The translations under genes were made by a program, and so were the position numbers. 30,070 nucleotides of DNA from assembly GCA_903772945.1 (NCBI GenBank), contig CAICTM010001399.1, forward strand, positions 1 to 30,070. The letters are read 5' to 3'. Below the pieces are notes generated by a model, which was not told the origin of the DNA, did no database searches, and saw nothing but the letters and a program-made list of their open reading frames with translations. Each line of letters begins with the position of its first letter. Within the stretch, counting starts at the first letter, position 1. This stretch comes from Seminavis robusta (taxonomy: Eukaryota > Bacillariophyta > Bacillariophyceae > Naviculales > Naviculaceae). Shown here piece after piece: positions 1 to 8,936 of this stretch.

Positions 1-30
1 GCAAAACCTAAACCCTAAATATAAGCCACA
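1..30. repeat. Two telomere-like CCTAAA units
   Basis: The first bases contain CCTAAACCCTAAAT, about two units of a plant/algal-type telomere repeat. Two units are too few to call a telomere. It may be a short interstitial trace, or chance. Confidence 0.2.
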
Positions 31-269
31 TGATTCATTCGATTCTATTCACCATTATCCTGTATTAGTAGACAAGTTAAACTAGTACTGGAAACGGAGA
101 CGACCCAGGGGGCATATGAATCTACTGGGATCAATTCCACAACTGGATGAAAGGGAAAAGCCGAAGAAAGCGACGAGAACAACTACATGTAACATGCAGC
201 AACACACCAAGACAACAACAGTTCCTTGTTAACAAAAGGATCCATATAGACCCGCTCTGAACAATCATC

Positions 270-783
270 ATGGGAGGAAGCGCCTCGGAATCACTTCAGA
301 AGTATGCTGCTGTCTTGGGAGCATCCGGTGTGGCGTTGGGTGCCTTGGGATCTCATGCACTGAAAGATACCCTTTCCAAAGGAAATCATCTCGAAAGCTG
401 GAGAACTGCCATCGCTTATCAATTGTTCCATGCCACGGCGTTGATTGGAATGGCGGCATTGGCAGAAGCACGGCAGGACGAAAGCTTGATGCGGGCAGGA
501 CAATATATGGCGGTAGGATCACTCATGTTTTCGGGTAGCATCTACGGATTGTGTCTGGGTGTGGGACCAAAGAAGGTCCTCGGACCCACCACTCCCATTG
601 GTACGTATTATTTCATTTTCATGCATGCATGAATGATACCACGAGCCTTTCAAGAGTGATCCTGTACGGTAGGCTTTTTGCTAACTTCTTGTTTTTTTTT
701 AAATGTTTCCAACAGGTGGAATGCTCATGATTGGAGGTTGGGTGCTGTTGGGCCTGGCTGCACCGCAAAAGGACAAGAAGTAA
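270..783 (+). CDS. DUF423/TMEM256-like small membrane protein (one intron)
   Basis: Exon 1 is 270-600 and exon 2 is 716-783, giving 132 aa. The intron 601-715 starts GTACGT, has a CTAAC branch-like site near 681 followed by a T run, and ends CAG; it splits an Ile-Gly-Gly codon run in phase 1. The protein has four likely hydrophobic helices and the family's GALGSHALK-type motif near residues 25-33, followed by the WRTAIAYQLFHATAL stretch. Length and motif order fit the DUF423 (bacterial YgdD) and TMEM256 family, small integral membrane proteins of unknown biochemical role. Without splicing the ORF stops in the intron and loses the last helix (GGWVLLGLAAP), which supports the intron. The next gene is convergent, 227 bp away. 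The family call is firm; the function is not known. Confidence 0.85.
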
Positions 784-1010
784 GATATCTACCTCTATCT
801 GGTTCCCCGTAAAGAATATACTTAGCCATGCCGACCAAACCTTCAAGCAATGGCCAAGTCAAATTCGTTTCTCCATTTCCACCGGGTCTCTGCAATGTAC
901 GTATCGACATGACAATCAACTGAGAAAGTGGAATACAGCGCTCCATGAACCTAGCAATCAATAACAGTACAGAAGTGTACACTTTTAGTTTCTAGCAGTA
1001 GTAAAACTAG

Positions 1011-2444
1011 CTAGCTACCCTTCTCGCTCAGTTTGTTGGCATAATAAGCTTCCAGCTGTCGTTGATGTGCCCGCACTTTATCCCCAACTTTGCGAAGTTT
1101 CTCATTCAATATTGTTTCCAGAACCATCTCCATGACCGGAAAGGCCATGACGACAAACAACAGCAATGCTCCTTGAAACAACAGTATTGTCACGTAGGTC
1201 CAAAAGCGGCCACGGATCCACAACGCCACGAGCATGGCAAAGACAGCAATGCCGCCATAAAGCGGACGGCCCAAGGAGGATGCCAAACTGCCAGCGGTGG
1301 AATTGAAGATGAACATGCCAATGACAATGGATTCTCCCACCCAAAACAGCCATGTCCAGTGTGCATTGTTGTTGTTGTCCTCGTCGTAGGTTCGTCCAAA
1401 GTACATACAGAGCAACCCACAGCCCATGGCAATGGGACCACCCACAGCGTGCGGTATTACCTTTTCGGGGTGTCCATCGGGGAGTTGAGATGCCCGAAAG
1501 ACGCTAAAGCCAACATACCCCATAAACAGCAAGGCCGGAACGACCAAGAGGGTATACCGCACCACCACTACCGATACAAGACCCATGAGTGCTATGGTAA
1601 ACAGAAAGGACCAATGAGACGGACTGTTGTCGTCGTCGTGTCGTGTGTTTTGTTGGATATATTATGTACTCACCAGTCCGTACAGCCACATGCATTAGTC
1701 CCGCCATGGCCATAGTAGCAATCTCTTGCACAATCCCCGTTTCCTCCTCGTCATTATTGTTGTCGTCGTCATTGCCGCCGGCATGATGCAGATTGTCGTC
1801 CTCGTCGTGTAAATCCAATCCCAAGATATCGTATTGTTGCCGTAGTTTTGGATTGAGGAGAACCTTTTGGGCTCGATTCAGGACCCGAAACGTGTCGGCG
1901 TCTCCTCCTGGTTTATCGGGATGATGTTTCAAGGCGCGCTGCGATAATAATATGCGTTCATTCACTTGCCGAAATGAGAAATACATTTGCCAAATCAAAT
2001 GGAGCTAGCTAAGCTTCTCCCAACTGACCAACTCACCTTGCGATATGACTTTTTGACTTGGTCTTGATCGATTCCACTGTTCTTGTTGTTGGTTGTTGCT
2101 GCTTCGGGAGAATTCTTTTTGGGAATAAAGGAGGAAGTAATGTTTTCGGCAATTTCAGAGGCAGACGGTTTCTCTATTCCCAAATAGGTATAGTATCCAT
2201 CTGGAGCGATCAGTTGGATCATGGCATCGGAGGGGGCGGACAATATTTGGTCGGCAGACATGGTGGTGTTGGTGTTGGAATTAGTAGCTTGATCAGTAGT
2301 ATCTGTCTTGTTGTTATTGTTGCTGGATCGACTTGATGTTCTTTGCACTACCATGCCGAAGCACTTTGCAATGGTTGGTCTCGTTCGTTTCGAACTACCG
2401 TATGATGTACCGTATGTGTTGGGAGGCGGCCAATGATCTGTCAA
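1011..2444 (-). CDS. J-domain protein with several membrane spans (two introns)
   Basis: Exons on the minus strand are 2444-2037, 1938-1674 and 1591-1011, joining to 417 aa. The introns are 98 bp (GTGAGT...CAG) and 82 bp (GTGAGT...TAG). The J domain starts at YYTYLGIEK near residue 84 and carries the HPD motif at residues 142-144 (ALKHHPDKPGG), split by the first intron just before it. About 35 low-complexity residues lie between helix I and helix II, which is longer than usual. An acidic Asn/Asp linker follows. The C-terminal half holds about four to five hydrophobic segments starting ALMGLVSVVVVRY. J-domain proteins stimulate Hsp70 ATPase through HPD, so this one probably recruits Hsp70 to a membrane; which membrane is unknown. 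The start is uncertain: an ATG at 2261 in ACCACCATG context would give a shorter protein beginning MSADQIL. Confidence 0.8.
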
Positions 2445-3138
2445 CAGAGAATCGAATCTTCCACTTCTCTAGAGTAGCTAGCCAGTCCTTTGACATGCAA
2501 GTGGACTACTAGGCATGTATCGCTGTGGCTCTGTTAGAACTCTCGTACTGCACTGGTACTGGTAGCATGCAGACTAGGCTCAGCAGAATTGCGCTGGTTT
2601 GCTTTCCCTTTTCCTGTGTCCTCGTCGGCAGGTGTGTCATGGTCGGTCCCTCGATGTGTCATCGGGTTGGAGTCAGTCTCAGTCACGTGTTTCTCGTGAA
2701 TGAAGAAGCTTCTTTGGATCATTGGAAGGACCAATTTTGACATTTTGACCCCTGGGGACCAATTTTGACCTGACGGGACCAATTTTGACCTGACGGGACC
2801 AATTTTGGAACCACTTTAAAACCTGCTACGACTGACTCAAAATACCGATCACTGGGAACCCTACGGTACATGTACGTATGTATGTATTTTAATAATACGT
2901 GTACCTCGGGGGTTGATGAAGATTTAAGGGCTTGTTGTGTTGCTTTTCCCCTTGCGGCGGTTTGCGTCATGGTCGACGCGTCGGTGTTCTTTGGCTTTGG
3001 AGAGTCAGTCACACTCGTGAATGCAGAAGCTCCTATGAATTCAATCGAATCGATTCTTTGGATCTTCCTATACCTTCCACCAACAGACAAACAGGTTCTC
3101 TCATCGGCTCTGGCTGGGCATACCGTATCGTACTGACC
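2445..3138. other. Divergent intergenic region with internal duplication and 20-bp repeats
   Basis: This region separates the J-domain gene (leftward) from the Tic20-like gene (rightward). It has no ORF that looks real. A segment around 2594-2725 resembles one around 2936-3068 (shared GTCATGGTCG, then GAGTCAGTC, CTCGTGAATG, AGAAGCT and CTTTGGATC in the same order). Between them lie the GGACCAATTTTG repeats, and at about 2864-2907 an imperfect hairpin whose arms begin GGTACA and end TGTACC. Confidence 0.6.
2728..2812 (+). repeat. Tandem array, core GGACCAATTTTG, 20-bp period
   Basis: The core GGACCAATTTTG occurs at 2728, 2756, 2776 and 2796. The last three are exactly 20 bp apart with the unit tail ACCTGACG; the first spacing is 28 bp. 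The reverse complement of the same core forms another 20-bp array at 28699. Confidence 0.9.
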
Positions 3139-3852
3139 ATGAAGCTTCTACAAATCCATTTACTCCGTTCACTCTTCGCCATTGCGTTACTCTTGCTGCT
3201 GCTCGATTGCTGTGAAGGTTTCGTCAAAAGCATACGAGCCAGAACCATTCGACCGAATCTTTCGTGTCAAGATGCTGCCTCGACCACATCGATATCACCG
3301 TCATGGTCTGGCACGACAACGAGAAGAAGAACCAGGTCCATCTCTAATACCGGCGGTCTCTCCATGATGAACAACAACAATCAAGCAGAAATCCAAGGAT
3401 CCGATCGAATTGTGTCCTGTATCCCCTACCTGTTGCCCCTCATGGATGGCGATCGCTACGGGCGATTCCTCTTTACCCTCCTCCCTCCCTTGGGCATGGC
3501 GGATACCCTCTTACTGGGTCCATTCAAGTTCATCTACTTTAGCATTCCATTTGCGCAATTCTTGGCGTTCATTGGACTCTCCTTTCTATCGAGAAACCCC
3601 GAAATACCACGGCCGATTCGATTCAACATGCAACAAGCTCTGGTGCTGGATATTTTATTAATCTTTCCATCGCTACTGGGAAGACTGCCCTTTGCCATGC
3701 CTCGGGTATTGGTCGAGTCGGGATCCAACTTTATCTTTTATGCATTGGTGGCGTGTGTGGGCTATGCCCTGGTTTCCAATCTATCCGGCAAGCTTCCCAA
3801 TCAAATTCCCGTGGTATCGGAAGCCAGTGAACTACAAATTGGGCCATTCTAG
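3139..3852 (+). CDS. Tic20-like plastid import translocon protein with bipartite pre-sequence
   Basis: The protein is 237 aa. Residues 1-27 form an ER signal peptide with a poly-Leu core. The predicted cleavage is at CCEG followed by FVKS; a Phe at the first mature position is the hallmark of diatom plastid pre-proteins. The next ~55 residues are rich in Ser, Thr and Arg, as in a transit peptide. The mature part starts with YLLPLMDGDRYGRF and has about four hydrophobic helices with the PFAQF and RNPEIPRPIRFNMQQA stretches typical of Tic20/Ycf60. Tic20 is a channel subunit of the inner-envelope protein translocon. An upstream in-frame ATG exists, but starting there would bury the signal peptide, so 3139 is chosen. 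A TCGAAT cluster lies about 90 bp upstream. Confidence 0.85.
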   Translation: MKLLQIHLLRSLFAIALLLLLLDCCEGFVKSIRARTIRPNLSCQDAASTTSISPSWSGTTTRRRTRSISNTGGLSMMNNNNQAEIQGSDRIVSCIPYLLPLMDGDRYGRFLFTLLPPLGMADTLLLGPFKFIYFSIPFAQFLAFIGLSFLSRNPEIPRPIRFNMQQALVLDILLIFPSLLGRLPFAMPRVLVESGSNFIFYALVACVGYALVSNLSGKLPNQIPVVSEASELQIGPF

Positions 3853-4888
3853 CTAGTGGTACTTCAAAAAGTACTACTAGCTAGTTCCAATAATAGTCAC
3901 CTCGGTACTGACAACTCAATTTGGAAGAAAAAGATAAAGGATGCACCGGGACGGAGTACGACAATCCAACGGTGCATGGCTCCACTTCCCACAGTCTGGT
4001 GACGCCTTTTGCGTTTCAGGATGCTGTAGGCGGTTGCATCAATAATGACAATAATTACGGTACCAACGACAACTTGACCGTCCCAAGAGTACCAATCTCG
4101 CTAGTAGTGGATCCTTTCACAGAGTGTCCTTGGCATCCCTTCGTGAGGTAGCCAACAGACCAGTTCCAATCATTGATGACAATCGAATCTCTTCAGTAAT
4201 GGCGGGACGAAAGGGCAACTGTCGTCGGCGCAACCCAGTGATCCGCCGTACAAGCATGGATGTGACATACACTCTGTATAGTGTTGTAGAGACAAATGAA
4301 GGCATCGGCCATACCTCTATCGTTTTTCCCTTCTTTCTTCTTTCTCCCGGGGAGCTGGACAAGCACAGACTCGACTGGACTCCACTGTCGCTCATGCCGT
4401 ACGGTACTACTGTTACCTCAAGCTTTGTGCTAACCAGCTACTATAGAAACAAAGATCAAATAATATACTTTTATGAAATAGTCCAAGTCAGGACAAACCG
4501 CACGGTGACGGGCAAATAAATGATAATCCCAGCAGCCATTACTCTCAGCAGCCGCGTAGTTTTCGTCAAACTTCATACGGCAAAGAATGGTACACTCATT
4601 GCTTGCTGCCATCAAGGGTTTGCCGCCAATGAAGATTTGAGCTCTTCTGACTTCTGCCGGGCTTCCTCTTTGCAAGATTGCATCAAATGGCCATAAAGAC
4701 TGAAACCAACAGGCTTTTGCCAGGAGATGGCCATTTTAAAAGGATGTTTTGCGCTGGGAGGAATTACATGTAAATCGAAGGCAATCGAATCGAATGAATC
4801 GATTCGGTTTGGTGGACGGAAATCTTCCAACGGATCGATTGTTGTGACTTGAGGCTTCGCTCCCACCACCTGACCACAAAAGAGGACC
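3853..4888. other. Intergenic region, no gene supported
   Basis: About 1 kb between the Tic20-like and disulfide isomerase genes. It holds short overlapping ORFs on both strands (up to about 130 codons, for example 4124-4519 plus) with no recognisable domain. Two minus-strand ORFs overlap in different frames between 4430 and 4890, so at most one could be real. Copies of TCGAAT/ATCGAT cluster at 4775-4805, about 100 bp before the next start codon. Confidence 0.5.
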
Positions 4889-6418
4889 ATGACGAATTAC
4901 CGCAGCCTGTTTTACTGTTGGCTGTCTGTGGCACTAGTAGTGCTACTAGCACCAAATCCTGCCATTGCTGCTGCCGCTGATACTGCTGAATATGTGGAAG
5001 GTCAGCCTTTGAAGACACTTGTGAAACTGAACGAAGCTACCTTTCGAAAAGCAAGCAATGACCCTGCCAATCCCATCTTTTTGTACATGTTCTCGGCGTA
5101 CTGGTGTGGGCATTGTAAACGTCTCGCTCCTGTCCTGGAATCTGTGGCTCCTCAAGTGACGGGGCGCCTAGCCATTGGAAAAATTGATTGCACTGAAGAC
5201 AAAAAGTTGTGCGACGAGTTCAAGGTAAATAATAAACATTGGATTTTGTTTGTTCGATCGATGATTTTTTATTTTGTTTTGTTTTGCTCACCCGATCTCG
5301 TCAATGGTGGCTGTGTTGTCGCCTCTTCCAACTACTACTACAAGGTCCGTGGCTATCCAACCCTAAAATTCTCCATGGACGGGGAAATGTACGAATACAA
5401 TTCGGGACGAAAGGAGTCAGACTTTGTGGCTTTTGCGGATCGCCTCAGTAGACCTGTCGTTACCATGCTCAATTCCGTCGAGCAAGCCCACAAGTACACC
5501 AAGGATCAGACGTATGGACATGGAGTTTCCTTTCTTTGTCATGATCCTGCAGCTTCCAAAGCCCTGGCAGATGCTGCTGAATCCACCGTGACAATTGACA
5601 AACTGGCAGCAAAAAGCCCCATCCTCCATGTATGCAAACTGGTGGCACGCAAGGAAATGGCAGATGCACATTTCGCTGCATTGGCTACCTCTGTTGATAC
5701 CAGTTCCATTACAGGACTACCCGCCCCCTCTGAACCTACTACTGACAATGAAGGCGGAGAACAAGATTCTGATGTTGCAACTGAGCAAGGATTTGTTTGC
5801 CGTCTCGAAGACGGTGTTCCTTCACGATGTATGTTGGAAAAGCAGACCACCATTGATATTGATTCGCTATGGGAATTCGTCAAAGTCAACAACGTGGCCA
5901 GTCTCACAGAGCTAGGGCCACAAAATCTACATAGAATTGGACGTTTGGGAAGACCTTTGGTCGTGGGGGTGGCAGATGTTGGCAATGAAGCACAACTCAA
6001 TCAACTCAAGCAAAATTTGGAATCGTTCGCCATCAACGGGCCTCCTAGGTTGACCAGTGAAAAGTACTACTTTGGATGGATGGATGGAGTTAGATGGTCC
6101 AAGTTCCTACAGCAATTTGATATCAGCCAAGATGATTTGCCGCAAATATTCGTCATGGATGTACCCAACCGACTTTACTGGCAAGATCCTGCGTACAAGG
6201 AGCAAACTCTCGAGGCCTTCCTGACAGCCATTGAGGATGGTATTATTGTTTCCAAAGAATCGGGGGGTGTCAGAGGAGCACGGTTCCTCTTACAAATCGC
6301 AAACGGATTCTACGACTGGTTGCCCTGGAGCTTGCTTCTAATTGTTGCCATTGCAGCTGGAGCTATCATGATGATAATCCCAGCTTCACAAGAACTGGCG
6401 GACAAGAAAAATGACTAG
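4889..6418 (+). CDS. Membrane-anchored protein disulfide isomerase (TMX3/PDI-like), one in-frame intron
   Basis: The preferred model is 4889-5224 joined to 5345-6418, 469 aa. A signal peptide covers about residues 1-28. The thioredoxin domain has the active site WCGHC (Cys73 and Cys76) and, once the intron is removed, the continuous family motif FKVRGYPTLKF with the cis-Pro at 117. The intron 5225-5344 (GTAAAT...CAAG) is 120 bp, in phase 0 and has no stop codon, so an unspliced message would still be read through with 40 extra residues between strands of the fold. The middle part is diverged and probably contains non-catalytic thioredoxin-like domains. A single hydrophobic helix near 437-455 is followed by a short tail ending KKND, a KKxx ER-retrieval signal as in TMX-type PDIs. 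The role inferred is thiol oxidation or isomerisation of secretory proteins in the ER. Confidence 0.88.
   Translation: MTNYRSLFYCWLSVALVVLLAPNPAIAAAADTAEYVEGQPLKTLVKLNEATFRKASNDPANPIFLYMFSAYWCGHCKRLAPVLESVAPQVTGRLAIGKIDCTEDKKLCDEFKVNNKHWILFVRSMIFYFVLFCSPDLVNGGCVVASSNYYYKVRGYPTLKFSMDGEMYEYNSGRKESDFVAFADRLSRPVVTMLNSVEQAHKYTKDQTYGHGVSFLCHDPAASKALADAAESTVTIDKLAAKSPILHVCKLVARKEMADAHFAALATSVDTSSITGLPAPSEPTTDNEGGEQDSDVATEQGFVCRLEDGVPSRCMLEKQTTIDIDSLWEFVKVNNVASLTELGPQNLHRIGRLGRPLVVGVADVGNEAQLNQLKQNLESFAINGPPRLTSEKYYFGWMDGVRWSKFLQQFDISQDDLPQIFVMDVPNRLYWQDPAYKEQTLEAFLTAIEDGIIVSKESGGVRGARFLLQIANGFYDWLPWSLLLIVAIAAGAIMMIIPASQELADKKND
5225..5344 (+). other. In-frame 120-bp intron
   Basis: GT at 5225-5226 and AG at 5343-5344. 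The reading frame runs through without a stop. It interrupts the thioredoxin motif between FK and VRGYPT, so it is an intron by homology although an ORF finder reads through it. Confidence 0.8.
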
Positions 6419-7063
6419 GCCCAGGAGAAGAGCGGAAAGGGCATTGCGGTGGCACATGATTTGAATTTTTCGATTTGGTAACAAAATAATCGACAACCAA
6501 GAATCTTCCGTCTCTCCATCACCGAGCCAGATACGGTGGCTGAAGCTTCAAAGCGGCATTGTAATAGTAGGAACTTCTGCATTCTTTGGCGTTCATCAGT
6601 CGACGTAGCTCTCTGACAGGATTAGGCGAAACGAATCGGTACCGTAAAATGTATCTCTTGTGGAGACAAATGACGCCACGAAAATGTTCCCGAATGCATC
6701 TGCCATCTTACAATGCATGCAGTTTCGGGTGATGGTGCCTTGACTTTGCGTGGAGGCGAGAGGCAATGTTTAGCTAGTACGGTAGCAGTACGGTAGGAGC
6801 CAGCAATAGCCACGAGGCAATCCTGCAACAGGCTACGGGGTGTTGCTGAGGCCGAGGCTGCTCGTTTCAAACATTGTCATTGCGCCGGGAGACAAAAGCT
6901 TCCATTTGTATCTAGTTATAAAGTTAGTGCCACAGGATTGAATCATTCGTATTCAGCCGAAGGCCAGGAGTGTATGGTTCGACCGAACTTCTTGAGCTAG
7001 CGAGCGAGAATGGGTGAGAACCAAATCAAAGCTTCAAAATGAGGATGATTGTGAATTCTACTA
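6419..7063. other. Intergenic region left of the transposon
   Basis: No ORF here looks coding and no RNA gene was recognised. The transposon begins at its right edge, so the original neighbour across the insertion is the 612-aa gene now at 12593. Confidence 0.5.
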
Positions 7064-7065
7064 TA

Positions 7066-7085
7066 CACGTTTAACACCTTTTAAC
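7066..7085 (+). repeat. Left terminal inverted repeat
   Basis: Starts CACGTTTAACACCT and matches the reverse complement of 12555-12574 in 19 of 20 positions. If the flanking TA and one more A are counted, the identity begins at 7063. Confidence 0.85.
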
Positions 7086-7165
7086 GTGGGATTTAACATT
7101 TAACATCCGTTTACTAGAGAATATCGGGTAAAGCAATTTAACGGTGTTAAATGGATTTAACGACA
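7066..7165. repeat. Left subterminal array of TTTAAC/GTTAAA sites
   Basis: Seven copies of the hexamer in about 100 bp, in both orientations. Candidate transposase or accessory-protein binding sites; the right arm has about twelve. Confidence 0.75.
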
Positions 7166-7256
7166 TAGATAGGTGCTGTCGACCACAGCACAAAAACAGA
7201 GCACCGCGGCGGCAAAGGATAGACGATGGCGCTGTTTTGAGCCCAATACGGGGCTA

Positions 7257-7298
7257 CTATACACACCAGACTCTCTGCTATACACACCAGGCTCTCTG
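7257..7298 (+). repeat. 21-bp direct repeat, two copies
   Basis: CTATACACACCAGACTCTCTG is followed directly by a second copy with one mismatch. It lies between the left terminus of the transposon and the 182-aa gene stop codon. Confidence 0.8.
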
Positions 7299-7338
7299 CT
7301 ACTTGGGTGGGGCGTTGGTTGTCGACTGTTTGGTTGGA

Positions 7339-7887
7339 TTAGATGGTGAGCTGGCTCAAACCGGCGAAATCCTCTCCCTCGGACGACGACGAATCATCAC
7401 TATCTTGGACGCGACGCTGACGGCGCTGATGACGACGGCGAGGAGCTTGTTGTTGAGGAGGTGGGACCGCTGCAGGAGGGGCCTCAGTCGCAGGAGGTTC
7501 ATTGCCAGCCTCAGCCGCAGGAGCATCGTCGTTGTCATCGTCATCGTCGTCCGAAGAAAGAGCCTCAGCGAGACCAAAGGGACTTGCGCCTCCCACAAAC
7601 TGGACAAATACAACACGGTTGCCTTGGTTGGAAATAATCTCGAGGTGCTGCATAGAGCTGGATCTAACAGTTCCTTCGATGCCTTCAAAGAAGAGACGCT
7701 GGGTAGGAAAGAGAACATTGTGCTTGAGAAAGAAAAGCAACAACACATTCTTTCCTTCGTTCACGGCCTCATCAAGAGCGTCATGGATCTTGCGGCCCAT
7801 GGCCTGGATATTGCCATAACTAATCACAACAGGAGCCTCGTTGGTCATCTCGAAGGACGTAGACTTGAATTGCGCTTCGTCGGCCAT
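7339..7887 (-). CDS. Transposon accessory protein, 182 aa, acidic/basic tail
   Basis: ATG at 7887, 182 aa, not recognised. Residues 1-110 look like a compact globular domain with alternating hydrophobic strands (for example NVLLLFFL and RVVFVQFV) and no Cys or His motif. Then come an Asp run at 113-118, a Pro/Ala/Gln-rich linker, a basic patch at about 150-160 (RRRHQRRQRR) and a Ser/Asp-rich end. This tail could touch DNA or chromatin, but that is inference. It lies entirely inside the element and is divergent from the 188-aa gene, with 373 bp between the two starts, so the pair may share a promoter region. Being intact next to an intact transposase suggests it helps transposition or its control. 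Confidence 0.65.
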   Translation of the reverse strand: MADEAQFKSTSFEMTNEAPVVISYGNIQAMGRKIHDALDEAVNEGKNVLLLFFLKHNVLFPTQRLFFEGIEGTVRSSSMQHLEIISNQGNRVVFVQFVGGASPFGLAEALSSDDDDDDNDDAPAAEAGNEPPATEAPPAAVPPPQQQAPRRRHQRRQRRVQDSDDSSSSEGEDFAGLSQLTI

Positions 7888-8260
7888 TGTTGGAGAGTTT
7901 TTGGTTGAGTTGATGATCGAGTTGGTCGTTCGGTCGATTTATGAGAGAGTTTGTGCCGCGTGTGAGCGAACCGCGCGGTTGTTCAACTGACAGCCCATCG
8001 ATTTGATCAGTTGCGGCATACTCTTCGATTCCAAGAGAAGCTTCCTCTCATCGGGTGCAAGCCCTGTGCTACACAATTTACACTCTCAGCTCGGATGGAT
8101 TGTTCCCGGACGACACTTCTTCAATCTTGGAGTGCTAGAAAGGGGGGCAACGAAGCAACGTGCAGGCTCTGGACTGTTGCTGGCAGGCACTTGAGTTCAG
8201 GCCACACAATCGAACAAGTCGAATAAGCAAACAACTTGACAACTTGACAGCTTGCTGACG
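7888..8260. promoter_or_regulatory. Divergent promoter region inside the transposon
   Basis: 373 bp between the start codons of the 182-aa (leftward) and 188-aa (rightward) genes. It holds no ORF of its own that looks coding. No defined promoter box was recognised; the call rests on position. Confidence 0.4.
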
Positions 8261-8827
8261 ATGGCCGATCAATTTGTTGATGCGGTTGTTGTTTTCGGAG
8301 GGCCCAAATGGAATAGAGTTCTTCGGATCCTGCCTGTTGCCGAAATGCGCAAGATGGACGATGGCGAATCACGCCATCCTTTGTTCTTCTGGAGACTTGG
8401 TAATGGAACTGAATTCTTTTGCAAGTGCACTACTAGCTTGGAGTTTCAACGGTGGGGCAACTCTACGAAATATCGATTCAAAGCCTCTGGGCATCTAACT
8501 GAGGACGGCAAACCAATTGGCAAAGCTTCTAGCTGGGATGTCAACCTTAGCTCTCGGGCCACTTGGGCGACAGAAGTTAACAAAATGAAGGGCTCCACAT
8601 CTTCCGTTCGAGTGGTGGGAATCAACTTGAGCTATTCTGAAGGAGAGCGACGTGACAATGATGTTGTTAGAGTCGAGGCTGTCGTGCCTGTCACCTCCGA
8701 CGTTGACAAAGGCAAGGTCCTAAAGAAGTGTGTTGATTGGGGCAAGACTGTTGTTGATGGCAACATTCAATATCGAGAGCTCGTTCAAGAGCTGCCCATC
8801 GATCATGAAATCAAATCCAGCATCTAA
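8261..8827 (+). CDS. Transposon accessory protein, 188 aa, unknown
   Basis: The first ATG is at 8261 (MADQFVDAVVVF), giving 188 aa. No known family was recognised. It reads as a single globular domain with several Trp (KWNRVLRI, FFWRLGNG, SSWDVNL) and mixed beta/alpha character; there is no membrane segment and no Cys/His cluster. It is the only plus-strand gene of the element, divergent from the 182-aa gene and convergent with the transposase, whose stop codon is 109 bp beyond its own. Both accessory proteins begin with MAD, but I see no other likeness between them. A role in transposition, target choice or regulation is possible but unproven; it could also be a captured host gene. Confidence 0.65.
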   Translation: MADQFVDAVVVFGGPKWNRVLRILPVAEMRKMDDGESRHPLFFWRLGNGTEFFCKCTTSLEFQRWGNSTKYRFKASGHLTEDGKPIGKASSWDVNLSSRATWATEVNKMKGSTSSVRVVGINLSYSEGERRDNDVVRVEAVVPVTSDVDKGKVLKKCVDWGKTVVDGNIQYRELVQELPIDHEIKSSI

Positions 8828-8936
8828 GAACTGCCACCATCGTTGCTTATAAATTGACACCAACGCCGAGACAATGAAACAAATGATAGATAGCTATTCT
8901 TTATAATAAAGCTACAGTAACCACAACAATAGTTTG

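Noticed and set aside
1..30. CCTAAACCCTAAA considered as a chromosome end
   Set aside because: Only about two units, followed at once by unique sequence and a gene.
1062..1715. 217-codon plus-strand ORF
   Set aside because: Antisense to two exons of the J-domain gene and runs through their intron; no domain.
6971..6985. GGTTCGA resembling a tRNA B box
   Set aside because: No acceptor stem, A box or anticodon arm can be drawn around it.
7257..7298. Two 21-bp repeats considered as a CRISPR-like unit
   Set aside because: Only two copies with no spacer, in a eukaryotic transposon.
7144..7908. 254-codon plus-strand ORF
   Set aside because: It lies antisense to the 182-aa accessory gene; its low-complexity Arg/Val runs are the mirror of the Asp/Pro/Ser codons.
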